The translations under genes were made by a program, and so were the position numbers. Shown here piece by piece: positions 43,328-52,789 of a stretch of 64,000 nucleotides of DNA; the first letter of the stretch is position 1; each line of letters starts with the position of its first letter. The stretch is from Clostridiales bacterium (lineage in GTDB: Bacteria; Bacillota; Clostridia; Christensenellales; Borkfalkiaceae). The notes beneath the pieces were generated by a model. The model was not told the DNA's origin and made no database searches. It saw nothing but the letters and a program-made list of their open reading frames with translations. The stretch lies in assembly GCA_015055615.1 (NCBI GenBank), contig SVHT01000007.1:28249-92248 (forward strand), given 5' to 3'.

Positions 43328-43702
43328 TTACAGTTTAATTCCAAAAAAGTTGTCCTTTCCGCTTTCGATTTCTTTGCATAAAAGCTCCGCAACGAACTTT
43401 CGTCTATCCTCAACGGTCGCTTTTTTAAAAATATGTTTCACGTTAAACGAACGGTGTTCTTTGGGATAAATATGCTTTAATGACGGGAAAACGTATCCGC
43501 CGTTTACACAGACGACGATATTGATTTCCTTTCCGCCCGACACTTCCCGCCAATCGAAAAAGTCTCTGCCCTTTTTATAACGGCAAATATACACGCAGCT
43601 GCTATCCCCGCCCTTTTGATAAAAATACTCAAAGGAAAAACCCTTCTCTAAAATGGGCGCGGTCAGCGCTTTTATTTTTTCAGCAGAAACAACTTCGTTC
43701 AT
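43328..43702 (-). CDS. Hypothetical protein, 124 aa
   Basis: Not recognised. A soluble 124-residue protein; it begins VVSAEKIKALTAPILEKGF and has a strand-rich centre (SSCVYICRYKKGRDFFDWRE). AAGGACG precedes the ATG. It follows alaS by 42 bases on the same strand and may be co-transcribed. The pattern recalls small proteins with a dsRNA- or nuclease-like alpha/beta fold, but no active site can be argued. Confidence 0.6.
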   Translation of the reverse strand: MNEVVSAEKIKALTAPILEKGFSFEYFYQKGGDSSCVYICRYKKGRDFFDWREVSGGKEINIVVCVNGGYVFPSLKHIYPKEHRSFNVKHIFKKATVEDRRKFVAELLCKEIESGKDNFFGIKL

Positions 43703-43744
43703 AACGTCCTTTTTTGCGGTTCAACGCGATACGTATGGGGGGAT

Positions 43745-45574
43745 TTATTGTAAAACCGCCTTGATACGGCGAATCCCGCTCCCACAGCTTTGTTCTTTTT
43801 GAATCTTAAATTTGCCGAGCTTGCCCGTCGATTCCACGTGCGGTCCCCCGCAAATTTCCTTGGAAAAATCGCCGATGGTATAGGTTTTTACCACTTCGCC
43901 GTACTTGCTTTCAAACAAGCCCGTAAAGCCTTCCGCCTTCGCCTCTTCCAAGCTGATTTCCTTCATAACGACGGGGATATCCTGCGCGATTACTTCGTTG
44001 ACAAGGTCTTCCACCGCCTTAATTTGTTCCGCCGTCATAGGCTGGGGCAGGTTAAAGTCAAAGCGCAATCTTTCTTCGGTGATGTTCGAGCCCTTTTGGT
44101 TGACGTCGGGCGAGCATACCTTTTTGAGCGCCGCGTGCAACAAGTGCGTTGCCGTATGGAGCGCCGTCGTCGCCTCTTTATGGTCGGCAAGACCGCAAGC
44201 AAATTTCTGTTCGCTACCCGCCTTACTCTTATTTTGATGTTCTTCAAACGCCGCCTTGTAACCGTCGATATCGACGCCAAAACCGCGCTCTTTCGCCATT
44301 TCGTCCGTGATTTCCACGGGGAAACCGTAGGTGTCGTACAGATGGAACGCCTGCTTGCCACCGATGACCTTTTCGGGCACGTACGCGGGGTCTTTTTGCG
44401 CCATAAACGCGTTCTTTCTTTCAATCCCGTTGATGCACTTTTCAAACTCTTTCAAGCCCTGTTGCAAGGTCTTGGTAAATTTCGTTTCTTCCTTGATAAG
44501 CTCTTCGGCAATCTTTTCGCGGTTGATATTCAGCTCGGGATATACGTCCTTATAATATTCGATAAACGCAGCGGAAATCTTCGCAAGGCTACCCTCGGGC
44601 AAATCGATTTTTCTGCCGTAGCGCACCGCGCGACGGATAATTCTACGCAAGATATAGCCTTGGTCGGTGTTCGAGGGCACGATACCCTTTTCGTCGCCGA
44701 GCATAAAGGTCGCCGTACGGCAATGGTCGAGCAGAACGCGGAAAGACTTCGTCGTTTCTTCGCTCTCGCCGTAGGTCTTGCCCGTTAAGCTTTCAATCAC
44801 CTTGATTGCGTTTTCAAAAATGTCCGTTTCGTACACGCTGGACTTGCCGTTCAGCACGCACAGCGCGCGCTCCAAACCCATACCCGTGTCCACGTTCTTT
44901 TGCGAAAGTTCAACAAAACTACCGTCCGCTTGCTTGTTAAAGCGCATGAAAACGTCGTTCCAAATTTCAAGGAACGCGCCACAGTTACAGTCGGGGTTAC
45001 AGCTGGGCGAGCACTTCGGCTTGCGGATGACGAACATTTCGGTATCCGTACCGCAAGGACCGGTCAAGCCCGCAGGCCCCCACCAGTTGTTTTCGCGGGG
45101 CATATAGTAGATATTTTCCTTTTTAATACCCGCCTTTTCCCAAAGGGCCGCCGCCTCGTCGTCGCGAGGAATCGTATCGTCGCCACCAAATACCGTAACG
45201 GCGATTTTGTCGGACGGGATACCAAGGTATTTTTCGCCCGTCAAAAATTCATAGCTCCAAGGAATCATTTCTTCCTTGAAATAATCGCCGAGCGACCAGT
45301 TGCCAAGCATTTCAAAAAACGTACAATGTCTTTCGTCGCCCACGTCGTCGATGTCGCCCGTACGCACGCATTTTTGCACGTCGGTAAGGCGAGTGCCCGC
45401 GGGGTGTTTTTCACCCAAAAGGTAGGGCACGAGGGGGTGCATACCAGCCGTCGTGAACAGAACGGTGGGATCGTTTTCGGGAATCAAAGACGCCGAGGGG
45501 ATAACCTTGTGCCCACGGTCTTTGAAAAAGTTGAGATACATCTCTCGTAAGGATTGTCCAGTATAATTTTTCAT
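43745..45574 (-). CDS. alaS: Alanyl-tRNA synthetase, minimal form
   Basis: A 609-residue AlaRS. The class II catalytic part is complete (FFKDRGHKVIPSASLIPEND, TAGMHPLVPY, and FEMLGNWSLGDYF). The editing site is present with HTATHLLHAAL and CGGPHVEST. Two parts of the usual 870-residue enzyme are missing: the beta-barrel segment that normally lies before the editing HxxxH motif, and everything after GSGIRRIKAVLQ, meaning the coiled coil and C-Ala domain. The stop is clean and no remaining fragment follows. Strong own promoter and GAGG site. Confidence 0.93.
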   Translation of the reverse strand: MKNYTGQSLREMYLNFFKDRGHKVIPSASLIPENDPTVLFTTAGMHPLVPYLLGEKHPAGTRLTDVQKCVRTGDIDDVGDERHCTFFEMLGNWSLGDYFKEEMIPWSYEFLTGEKYLGIPSDKIAVTVFGGDDTIPRDDEAAALWEKAGIKKENIYYMPRENNWWGPAGLTGPCGTDTEMFVIRKPKCSPSCNPDCNCGAFLEIWNDVFMRFNKQADGSFVELSQKNVDTGMGLERALCVLNGKSSVYETDIFENAIKVIESLTGKTYGESEETTKSFRVLLDHCRTATFMLGDEKGIVPSNTDQGYILRRIIRRAVRYGRKIDLPEGSLAKISAAFIEYYKDVYPELNINREKIAEELIKEETKFTKTLQQGLKEFEKCINGIERKNAFMAQKDPAYVPEKVIGGKQAFHLYDTYGFPVEITDEMAKERGFGVDIDGYKAAFEEHQNKSKAGSEQKFACGLADHKEATTALHTATHLLHAALKKVCSPDVNQKGSNITEERLRFDFNLPQPMTAEQIKAVEDLVNEVIAQDIPVVMKEISLEEAKAEGFTGLFESKYGEVVKTYTIGDFSKEICGGPHVESTGKLGKFKIQKEQSCGSGIRRIKAVLQ

Positions 45575-45605
45575 GAGTTTACCTCGATGTCTTATTTACT
45601 TTTAC

Positions 45606-45635
45606 ATTATAAATGTAAAACGGAGAGTTTGTCAA
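45606..45635 (-). promoter_or_regulatory. Promoter of alaS
   Basis: TTGACA, 18 bases, TATAAT on the minus strand; the leader is only about 25 bases, leaving no room for a T-box. Confidence 0.75.
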
Positions 45636-45671
45636 GCGATAGGCGCGCTCTCGCCGAAAATTTTACGAAAG

Positions 45672-45705
45672 AAAAAAGGAGCCGACGTTTTTCGCCGTCA
45701 GCCCC
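45672..45705 (-). terminator. Terminator after the BspA-like gene
   Basis: GGGGCTGACG, eight-base loop, CGTCGGCTCC, TTTTTTC on the minus strand. Confidence 0.8.
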
Positions 45706-45720
45706 ATTTCATTTTTCTGT

Positions 45721-48700
45721 TTACAAAGTCACTTCGCCGTCGTTACAGATAACCTTTTTTATGGAAGTGCTCGAATTCCAGCTCATTCCCTTTTCAACAA
45801 CGCCCCATTGTTCCATCGTGCCGTCAAATGTAAACGTCTTCAATGCTCTGCACACATTAAACGCACTTGCGCCAATAGTCGTCACACTGCTCGGAATTGT
45901 AATTTCTGTTAAGCTTGTGCAGTTATAGAAAGCCTCTGCGCCTATACTGGTAACAGAGTTTGGAATGATTACTTCACACAACTTTTTACGGTGTTGAAAC
46001 GCCTTGCTAGCAATAAATTTACAGCCGTCTGCAATATTTGCCGAGGCAATATCCATTGACTCCGTGCCCATCAAATATATGTACGGATTGTTTTTATTCC
46101 CCAAATATCTTAAACCGTCTTTGACGTTATATTGCAAGCTACTACAAGGGTAAAACGCATACTCGCCTATCGTTTGAACGGAATCGGGGATTAAAATTTC
46201 GCTCAACCCCGAGCAATTAGAAAACGCAGAACCGCCAATTTCCGTAACGCCGTCGGGAATTATAATTTCCGTTAAACCGCTACACCCGTAAAACGCGCCG
46301 TCGCCAATACTCTTGACGCTGTTAGGAATACTCAATTTCGTAATTTTGCTACAATTTTGGAAGGCATTTTTCCCAATACTCGTTATCCCGTCGCAGATTT
46401 CAACTTCCGTTAACTGCGCGCAATTTCCAAATGCAGAATCGCCAATGCTTTCGCCCGACGTAATAACCACCTTTTGCAATTTAGCTTTGGTAAGGCTTTC
46501 GATTGCGGACGCAGGACAGGTTACGTCTTTCAAATTGTTGCAACCGTAAAACGCGCTACCAATACTCGCAAGCGAATCAGGGATAACTATTTTCGTTAAG
46601 CTGTTGCAATTTTGGAAAGCATAATCGCCAATCTCTATAATGGAATCGGGGAACGTAAGCTCTGTTAAAGCGCATCCAGAGAACGCGGATTTACCGATAC
46701 TCGTCAACTGGCTGTTTTCGCCAAACGTTACCCTCGCCAATGCGGTACAATTACCAAACGCAAACTCGCCTATTGTCTGTACGCTATCAGGAATGACAAT
46801 TTCCGTTAAGCCACAACTTTGAAACGCGGATTTACCAATGCTCGTAACGCCTGTTCCAAGCGTCACCCTCGACAATTTAGAACAAAGCGCGAAGGCATCA
46901 TCTTCAATAGTTGTAACCCCGTCGGGAATAACAATTTCCGTTAAAACACGGCAATCCATAAACGCGCTTTCCCCAATGCTCGTAAGGGAATCGGGAAGAG
47001 CAATCTGCGTCAATGCGATACAGTTATAAAAAGCTTGTATCCCAATAGATTGCAACTGGCTGTTTTCGCCAAGCGACACCGTCGTCAATGCGGTACAGCT
47101 ATGAAACGCATCGTTGCCAATCGTCGTCACGCTATCCGCGAGAATCACTTTCTTTAACTCGTTGCAGAAAGCAAACGCTTCGCTGGGAATAGTGTCGCCC
47201 GCGGTAATTTTTACATATTTCAATTTTCTTCCGTACACACTGCTATAATTCAAATGAGAAAGCGCAAATGCGGGACAGGTTATTTCCTCTAAACCAGAGC
47301 ACCCAAAAAGCGCCTCGTCTTCAATACTTGTAACGCTGTCGGGAATCGTCAGGTTTACCAAATTAGAGCACCCCGAAAACGCCGATTTACCGATATTTAC
47401 CAACCGACTGTTCTCGCTAAAATGCACCGAGGCCAACTTTTCGCAATACGCGAACGCGCTCGCGATTATCATCTTACAATCGTCTGCAACGGTCGCCGCA
47501 ACAATCTGTCTGTCCGTAGGACCTACTAAGCAGAAATACGGATTCTCCTCATTGCCTAAATATTTTAAGCGGTTCTCTTCTTTATATTGCAATTTTTCGC
47601 AACCGTTAAACGCGCTTTGACCTATGCTCGTAACGGAATTAGGGATTGTTATTTGCTCCAATCCGCTACATTGGAAAAACGCACCCTCTCCAATGCTTGT
47701 CACAGAATCCGGGATGATCATTTTCGTCAGCCCGCTACAATATGCAAATGCAGTATTGCCAATACCCGTCACGTTGTAAGTCACGTCCTGATAAACGATT
47801 TCCGACGGAATAGTCGCCTCCGCAACAGTCCTTATCTGTTTTGCCACGATCGCCTCGCCGTCTTTAAGCCCATAACGCAAACCGTCCACCACGACGTACA
47901 TATAGCCATCGTCCGCCACAGCGTTGTTATTGCAATCCCATACCACAGGACTGTTCGAGGAATTCCAAGCCGTCGTCCATTCGTTCGGTCTACTTACAGC
48001 CACACAATAGATGATTAAAACGTCGCAATTCTTAAACGCGTCCTTACCGATATGCGTAATCGATTCGGGAATGACAACTTCCAATAAAGCTCTACAGTCG
48101 CTAAGCGCCCTCGTCGCAATAACCTTACAACCGCTCTCAATAACAGCCGACTCCACGTCGGTTTCCATACCCATCAAGCATACGTACAAATTTTGTGCAT
48201 TGCCCAAATACTTCAATCCGTCTTTTACGTTGTATTGCAAATTATTGCAACCGCTAAACGCCGTATTGCTGATACTCTCGATACTGTCGGGGATAGCAAT
48301 TTTCGTTAAGCCTTTGCAAGCAGAAAACGCGTTATCGCCAATACTCGTCACGCCGTCGGGCATAATAACGTCCGTCAAATTCCAGCAAGCAGAAAACGCG
48401 TTATCGCCAATACTCGTGACGCTGTTAGAGAGGATAACCTCCGTTAAACCGCTGCCGCCGTAGAAAGCGCAAGAAGAAATCTTCGTAACGCCTTCGGGAA
48501 TTTCCAATCTGGAAACAACTTCGCCGTTGATATACAAGTTTTTCGCATAATACAAAGGATTTGCCGTATAACCGCCGAAAGCGACGTTACACCAAGCGGA
48601 CAAGTCCGTAATATAAACTCCCTTTAAATCGTTGCATTGAGAAAACGCATCTTTCCCGATACTTTCCACGCTCCCAGGGACAACAATTTTCGTTAATCCC

Positions 48701-51279
48701 TGGTAATTATAAAACGCATACGGGGAAATACCCGTAACGCCGTCGGGAACTTCTATCGTTGTCATCGGCGCATTGTTTCTATACAAACTCTTTGCATAAT
48801 ACAAAGGATTTGCCGTATAACCGCCAAAATCGATGTTACACCATGCAGCAATATCCTGAATATGTACTTTCTTCAAGTTCGTACACGAAGAAAACGCTGC
48901 GGTACCGATCTTCGTTACGCTACCCGGGATAAGAACGTCCGTCAACCCCGTGCATTCTAAGAACGCGCGAGGACCGATTTCCGTCACGCTGTCGGGGATG
49001 ACGATATCCGTCAATACGGTACAATTTGCAAAGGCTTCCTCCGCAATCATCGTCACGGGAAGACCTTGGTTCATTTTGGGAATCACGATATAACCGTCCT
49101 CGCAGTTGCCAATTCCCGTCACCGAATAAGATTTTTCGTCCGCATTTAACGCAAAACGCAAACCCACGCTTTCGGGAATCTCCCACGTCATCGGGGGCAA
49201 TTCAATTACGCTGGCGTCATCATAAGATATGATAAAGTTCATATACGCAACGCCGTCCCCGTCAATCCCTTCCACGTTTTCTTGAACGGTTACCGTCTGT
49301 TCATACGAGTACAGCAAACCGCCAAGGAATTTCAATTCAATTCTGCCAACCTCGCCGTTGTCCGTTATGTCCGTCTCGTATACGTACGTGCCGTCCTCAT
49401 ACGTAAACACCGCAAACATATCTGCAAAATACGCAAGGGGGACACTTCTCATCGTCATAAATTCGCCGAGCGTACCCGTGAATTCCGCTCCGTCCACGTT
49501 AAACGGAGAACACTCCCACGCGCTCTCGTCGCTTTCGCGATACCATTGCATTGCTAAATTGTCTACGTATCCAACGTAGGTTTCTCTCATAAACGGCTCT
49601 TCGTAGTAGGCGGGGCCCTCCATCGTGGTCATCCCCGTCACCAATTCATACACCGCTCCCTCGGCAATCTTTGCCGTTGCGTTGCCCTTTTGTCCCAGAT
49701 AGTTTCCGTATTCATCTTCGGCTTCCAATACCGATACGTACCCTATCGTTGCGTTTATTTTACCAGCGCTGTCTGCAATCGCCTTTTTCCAAGCCGCTTC
49801 ATCCAGCAAGGCTTCGCCCTTTACGTCCGTTGCTCCGCAACCGTTGTCGCAGACCGCCGTTTGTTTACCGCTGTCATCCGTTTTGTAATCGGTAAAGCTA
49901 TGCCCCGTTGCCGAACCTTTATCCGTCACCGTGTCCGTTTTACCGCAGCCGTTGTCGCACTTCGCAGTCTTCGTACCGTTTTCCGTGCAAGTTGCGTCGT
50001 TGTTCGATACGTAATCCGTAAAGCTGTGGTCCGTTGCCGTACCCTCGTCCGTCACCGTGTCCGTTTTACCGCAACCGTTGTCACACTTCGCAGTCTTCGT
50101 TCCGTCTTCCGTACACGTCGCGTCGTTGTTCGATACGTACTCCGTAAAGCTGTGGCCTATTGCAGAGCCTTCGTCCGTTATCGTGTCCGATTTTCCGCAC
50201 CCGTAATCACACCACGCCGTTTTCGTACCGTCTTCCGTGCAAGTTGCGTCGTTATTCGATACGTAGTCTGTAAAGCTGTGGTCTATTGCAGAGCCTTCGT
50301 CCGTTATCGTGTCCGATTTCCCACAACCGTAATCGCACCACGCCGTTTTCGTACCGTCTTCCGTACACGTTGCGTCGTTGTTGGAGTAATACTCGCTAAA
50401 CGAGTGCTCGCAAGTTTCGGGTTTCGACGGGATATTGGGACCGTCTTCGCCGTCCCATGTCATCGGGGGCAATTCGCCTACCGTCGCGCTATCGTACTCT
50501 ATCACCAGGGATATGTAGCTGCTGTCCGTTCCCACGAAAGCCGTTCCACCGTCAGGCGTATCTTTGTCTATGGCGTTTGTCATATCCCAAACCAACGAAT
50601 ACAGCAACCCATCGACAAATTTCATTTCTACCCTGCAGTCTATTTCCCCTTCCGTTTCCTCCGGCGTGAGCTCTAAAATATACGTGCCGTTTTCGTTTTG
50701 AAATTGTGAGTACCTATCCGCAAAAGCCGAAAAAGGTATCCCTAAGCACTCTATCGCCGAACCCGTCGTACCGTTAAACTCGACGTCGGTGGGTAGGGGC
50801 TCACACCACCACTCTTCCGTACCCACTTCTCGGCTCCACTCTATTACTGCGCCGTCCACGACGCCCATGTACGTTTCCGTTTCAAATTCTTCTTCGCCCG
50901 TTACCAGCGTGTCGCCGTCGGGGCCATCAAGATAATGATACGAGTACGTACCCTCTCCTCGCTGATACATTTTGCCGTCCGCAAGTTGCATTGTACCAAC
51001 GCCCACTTCTTTCATGAAATATTCGCCCGAGCGTTCTTCCGTTACCGCTGTAACGTTCATCACAGCGTTCGTTTTCGCCGCCGTTGATTGCAGAGCTTGC
51101 GCCCAAGCCACCTCGTCCGCAAAAACGTCGCCTTGGCTCGGCTGTTCGGGCGGTTTAACGGGATGTCCGCTGCTGTCGCTGTTTAACGGAGCGTTTTCGT
51201 TGCCACCGCACGCCACAAGGCTAAGCATTGCAACCAAGCCCAAGCACAATGCCAAAATCGTCGCTTTCCTATTCTTCAT
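45721..51279 (-). CDS. BspA-like leucine-rich repeat surface lipoprotein
   Basis: A 1,852-residue exported lipoprotein. A signal peptide with lipobox LSLVAC (Cys about 22) is followed by two copies of a 200-residue domain (starting DEVAWAQALQSTAAKTNAV and DEAAWKKAIADSAGKINAT) that frame four full and one partial 42-residue Cys-rich repeats (NNDATCTEDGTKTAWCDYGC). From about residue 720 on there are dozens of LRR_5 units of the type VIPDSVTSIGDNAFSGCNNL, as in BspA adhesins. Start at 51279 by AAGGAG. Only 23 bases separate it from cysS, with no promoter or terminator between, so it is probably co-transcribed with cysE-cysS. Likely a surface adhesin. Confidence 0.88.
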   Translation of the reverse strand: MKNRKATILALCLGLVAMLSLVACGGNENAPLNSDSSGHPVKPPEQPSQGDVFADEVAWAQALQSTAAKTNAVMNVTAVTEERSGEYFMKEVGVGTMQLADGKMYQRGEGTYSYHYLDGPDGDTLVTGEEEFETETYMGVVDGAVIEWSREVGTEEWWCEPLPTDVEFNGTTGSAIECLGIPFSAFADRYSQFQNENGTYILELTPEETEGEIDCRVEMKFVDGLLYSLVWDMTNAIDKDTPDGGTAFVGTDSSYISLVIEYDSATVGELPPMTWDGEDGPNIPSKPETCEHSFSEYYSNNDATCTEDGTKTAWCDYGCGKSDTITDEGSAIDHSFTDYVSNNDATCTEDGTKTAWCDYGCGKSDTITDEGSAIGHSFTEYVSNNDATCTEDGTKTAKCDNGCGKTDTVTDEGTATDHSFTDYVSNNDATCTENGTKTAKCDNGCGKTDTVTDKGSATGHSFTDYKTDDSGKQTAVCDNGCGATDVKGEALLDEAAWKKAIADSAGKINATIGYVSVLEAEDEYGNYLGQKGNATAKIAEGAVYELVTGMTTMEGPAYYEEPFMRETYVGYVDNLAMQWYRESDESAWECSPFNVDGAEFTGTLGEFMTMRSVPLAYFADMFAVFTYEDGTYVYETDITDNGEVGRIELKFLGGLLYSYEQTVTVQENVEGIDGDGVAYMNFIISYDDASVIELPPMTWEIPESVGLRFALNADEKSYSVTGIGNCEDGYIVIPKMNQGLPVTMIAEEAFANCTVLTDIVIPDSVTEIGPRAFLECTGLTDVLIPGSVTKIGTAAFSSCTNLKKVHIQDIAAWCNIDFGGYTANPLYYAKSLYRNNAPMTTIEVPDGVTGISPYAFYNYQGLTKIVVPGSVESIGKDAFSQCNDLKGVYITDLSAWCNVAFGGYTANPLYYAKNLYINGEVVSRLEIPEGVTKISSCAFYGGSGLTEVILSNSVTSIGDNAFSACWNLTDVIMPDGVTSIGDNAFSACKGLTKIAIPDSIESISNTAFSGCNNLQYNVKDGLKYLGNAQNLYVCLMGMETDVESAVIESGCKVIATRALSDCRALLEVVIPESITHIGKDAFKNCDVLIIYCVAVSRPNEWTTAWNSSNSPVVWDCNNNAVADDGYMYVVVDGLRYGLKDGEAIVAKQIRTVAEATIPSEIVYQDVTYNVTGIGNTAFAYCSGLTKMIIPDSVTSIGEGAFFQCSGLEQITIPNSVTSIGQSAFNGCEKLQYKEENRLKYLGNEENPYFCLVGPTDRQIVAATVADDCKMIIASAFAYCEKLASVHFSENSRLVNIGKSAFSGCSNLVNLTIPDSVTSIEDEALFGCSGLEEITCPAFALSHLNYSSVYGRKLKYVKITAGDTIPSEAFAFCNELKKVILADSVTTIGNDAFHSCTALTTVSLGENSQLQSIGIQAFYNCIALTQIALPDSLTSIGESAFMDCRVLTEIVIPDGVTTIEDDAFALCSKLSRVTLGTGVTSIGKSAFQSCGLTEIVIPDSVQTIGEFAFGNCTALARVTFGENSQLTSIGKSAFSGCALTELTFPDSIIEIGDYAFQNCNSLTKIVIPDSLASIGSAFYGCNNLKDVTCPASAIESLTKAKLQKVVITSGESIGDSAFGNCAQLTEVEICDGITSIGKNAFQNCSKITKLSIPNSVKSIGDGAFYGCSGLTEIIIPDGVTEIGGSAFSNCSGLSEILIPDSVQTIGEYAFYPCSSLQYNVKDGLRYLGNKNNPYIYLMGTESMDIASANIADGCKFIASKAFQHRKKLCEVIIPNSVTSIGAEAFYNCTSLTEITIPSSVTTIGASAFNVCRALKTFTFDGTMEQWGVVEKGMSWNSSTSIKKVICNDGEVTL
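49831..50412 (-). repeat. 126-bp tandem repeats inside the BspA-like gene
   Basis: Four nearly identical 42-codon units plus a partial fifth, each with CT(E)DGTKTA, CD-GCGK and TDEGSA blocks and four Cys per unit. High DNA identity suggests recent expansion and possible copy-number variation. Confidence 0.85.
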
Positions 51280-51302
51280 GTCTTGCTCCTTATATCGATG
51301 CG

Positions 51303-52751
51303 TTAATTTTTTATGAGTTCGTAACCCGTCTTGCTGTCCTTGACTGCGTAGCCCATTTCCGCAAGCTTTGCTCTCAGCTCGTCGCTCTTTGCCCAATCGC
51401 GGTTGGCGCGAGCCGTCCAACGCTCTTCCGCAATCGCTTTTACGTCCGCGGGAATTTCCTCGGCGTTCTTCTCTTCGTACCACGCCTTATACTCTTTGGC
51501 GTTCTTGGTAAATATACCCAACAAAGCATAGGTTTTACGGATTTGCGCCGCCGCAGAAAGCGCCGTAAAAAATCCCCCCGTCTTACCCTCATTAAGCCAT
51601 TTTTTGATATCTTTAAAATATCCAAAAAGGTTCGACAATGCAAGCGCCGTATTAAAATCGTCGCTCATGCAAGCGTTAAATTCTTCTTCGATTTTCGCCG
51701 TATATTCCGCCGCACGAAGCGCGTCCTCGTTTTCAATCGTAAGCTCCGCGCCCTTAAATTTGGACACTACCTCGTCTACGAGCGCAAGCTGACAATAAAA
51801 CTCGTACAAATGTCTTTCCGCCTCGGGGAATAAATCGTCCGTAACGTTGATATCGTTGCGGTAGTTCGTCTGCAACAGCGCAAATTTCACCGCCTCGTCC
51901 GAATACTTTTGGAGCAAGTCCGCAAGGAGCAAGCTGTTGCCCAGCGATTTGCTCATTTTTTGACCGTTGACCTTAATAAGCCCGTTGTGCGTCCAATATT
52001 TTACGAAGGGTTTCCCCGTCAACGCTTCCGTCTGCGCAATTTCGTTTTCGTGGTGGGGGAAAATCAAATCCCTACCGCCGCCGTGGATATCGATTTGTTC
52101 GCCAAACGCCGCGCGGTTCATAGCCGAACACTCGATATGCCAGCCCGGTCTGCCCTTACCCCAAGGGGAGTCCCAATAAATTTCGCCCGGTTTCGCGCTC
52201 TTCCAAAGGGCGAAATCGTACGCGTTTTTCTTCTCGTCGTCGTTGTCCACGCGCACCCCGTCCAGGGCGTCCTCGATGTTGCGGTTGGACAGTCTGCCGT
52301 ACGCGGGGAAACTCTCGACGTCAAAATACACGTCGCCGTTTTTCGTCGGATACGCGTGCCCTTTTTCAATAAGCGTAGATACGAAATCGATAATATTGTC
52401 GATGTTTTGCGTCGCTTTGAGCCAAACGTCGGGGTCGTCCACGTGGAACTGTTCCATGATTTTGTTGATATTTTCAATCATCATCGCCGCATATTCGTCC
52501 GCGGGAATCCCCGTTTCGTGGGATTTTGCAATGATTTTATCGTCCACGTCCGTATAGTTGCGCGCGTACGTCACGTCGTAGCCCAATTTCTTTAAATATT
52601 TACGCATAATATCGTAAATCAGGGCTTGATAGCCGTGTCCGATGTGCGCCTCGCCCGACACCGTAATTCCGCAAGCGTACATCTTGACTTTGTTTCCTTC
52701 CAAGGGGATAAATTCTTCCTTTCTCTTCGATAACGAATTGTAAATTTTCAT
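51303..52751 (-). CDS. cysS: Cysteinyl-tRNA synthetase
   Basis: A 482-residue class I synthetase. The first zinc Cys is in MYACGITV, the HIGH motif is HIGHGYQ, GWHIECSAM and HHENEIAQTEA carry further zinc ligands, and KMSKS is present (GQKMSKSLGN). Full length. It follows cysE by 38 bases, the common Firmicute order that links cysteine synthesis to its use. Confidence 0.95.
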   Translation of the reverse strand: MKIYNSLSKRKEEFIPLEGNKVKMYACGITVSGEAHIGHGYQALIYDIMRKYLKKLGYDVTYARNYTDVDDKIIAKSHETGIPADEYAAMMIENINKIMEQFHVDDPDVWLKATQNIDNIIDFVSTLIEKGHAYPTKNGDVYFDVESFPAYGRLSNRNIEDALDGVRVDNDDEKKNAYDFALWKSAKPGEIYWDSPWGKGRPGWHIECSAMNRAAFGEQIDIHGGGRDLIFPHHENEIAQTEALTGKPFVKYWTHNGLIKVNGQKMSKSLGNSLLLADLLQKYSDEAVKFALLQTNYRNDINVTDDLFPEAERHLYEFYCQLALVDEVVSKFKGAELTIENEDALRAAEYTAKIEEEFNACMSDDFNTALALSNLFGYFKDIKKWLNEGKTGGFFTALSAAAQIRKTYALLGIFTKNAKEYKAWYEEKNAEEIPADVKAIAEERWTARANRDWAKSDELRAKLAEMGYAVKDSKTGYELIKN

Positions 52752-52789
52752 AATAAACTCCTATTCATCGCATACCGTGTATGCCCATT

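Noticed and set aside
45575..45635. T-box riboswitch upstream of alaS, and likewise upstream of cysE
   Set aside because: Leaders are too short, and no T-box sequence or terminator/antiterminator pair is present.
45721..49100. Possible CRISPR-like array because of regular repeats
   Set aside because: The periodicity is 69 bases in frame and translates to LRR units; repeats are diverged and have no spacers.
51280..51483. N-terminal extension of the BspA-like protein
   Set aside because: It overlaps cysS in another frame and precedes the signal peptide; the ATG at 51279 has AAGGAG and a lipobox at the right distance.
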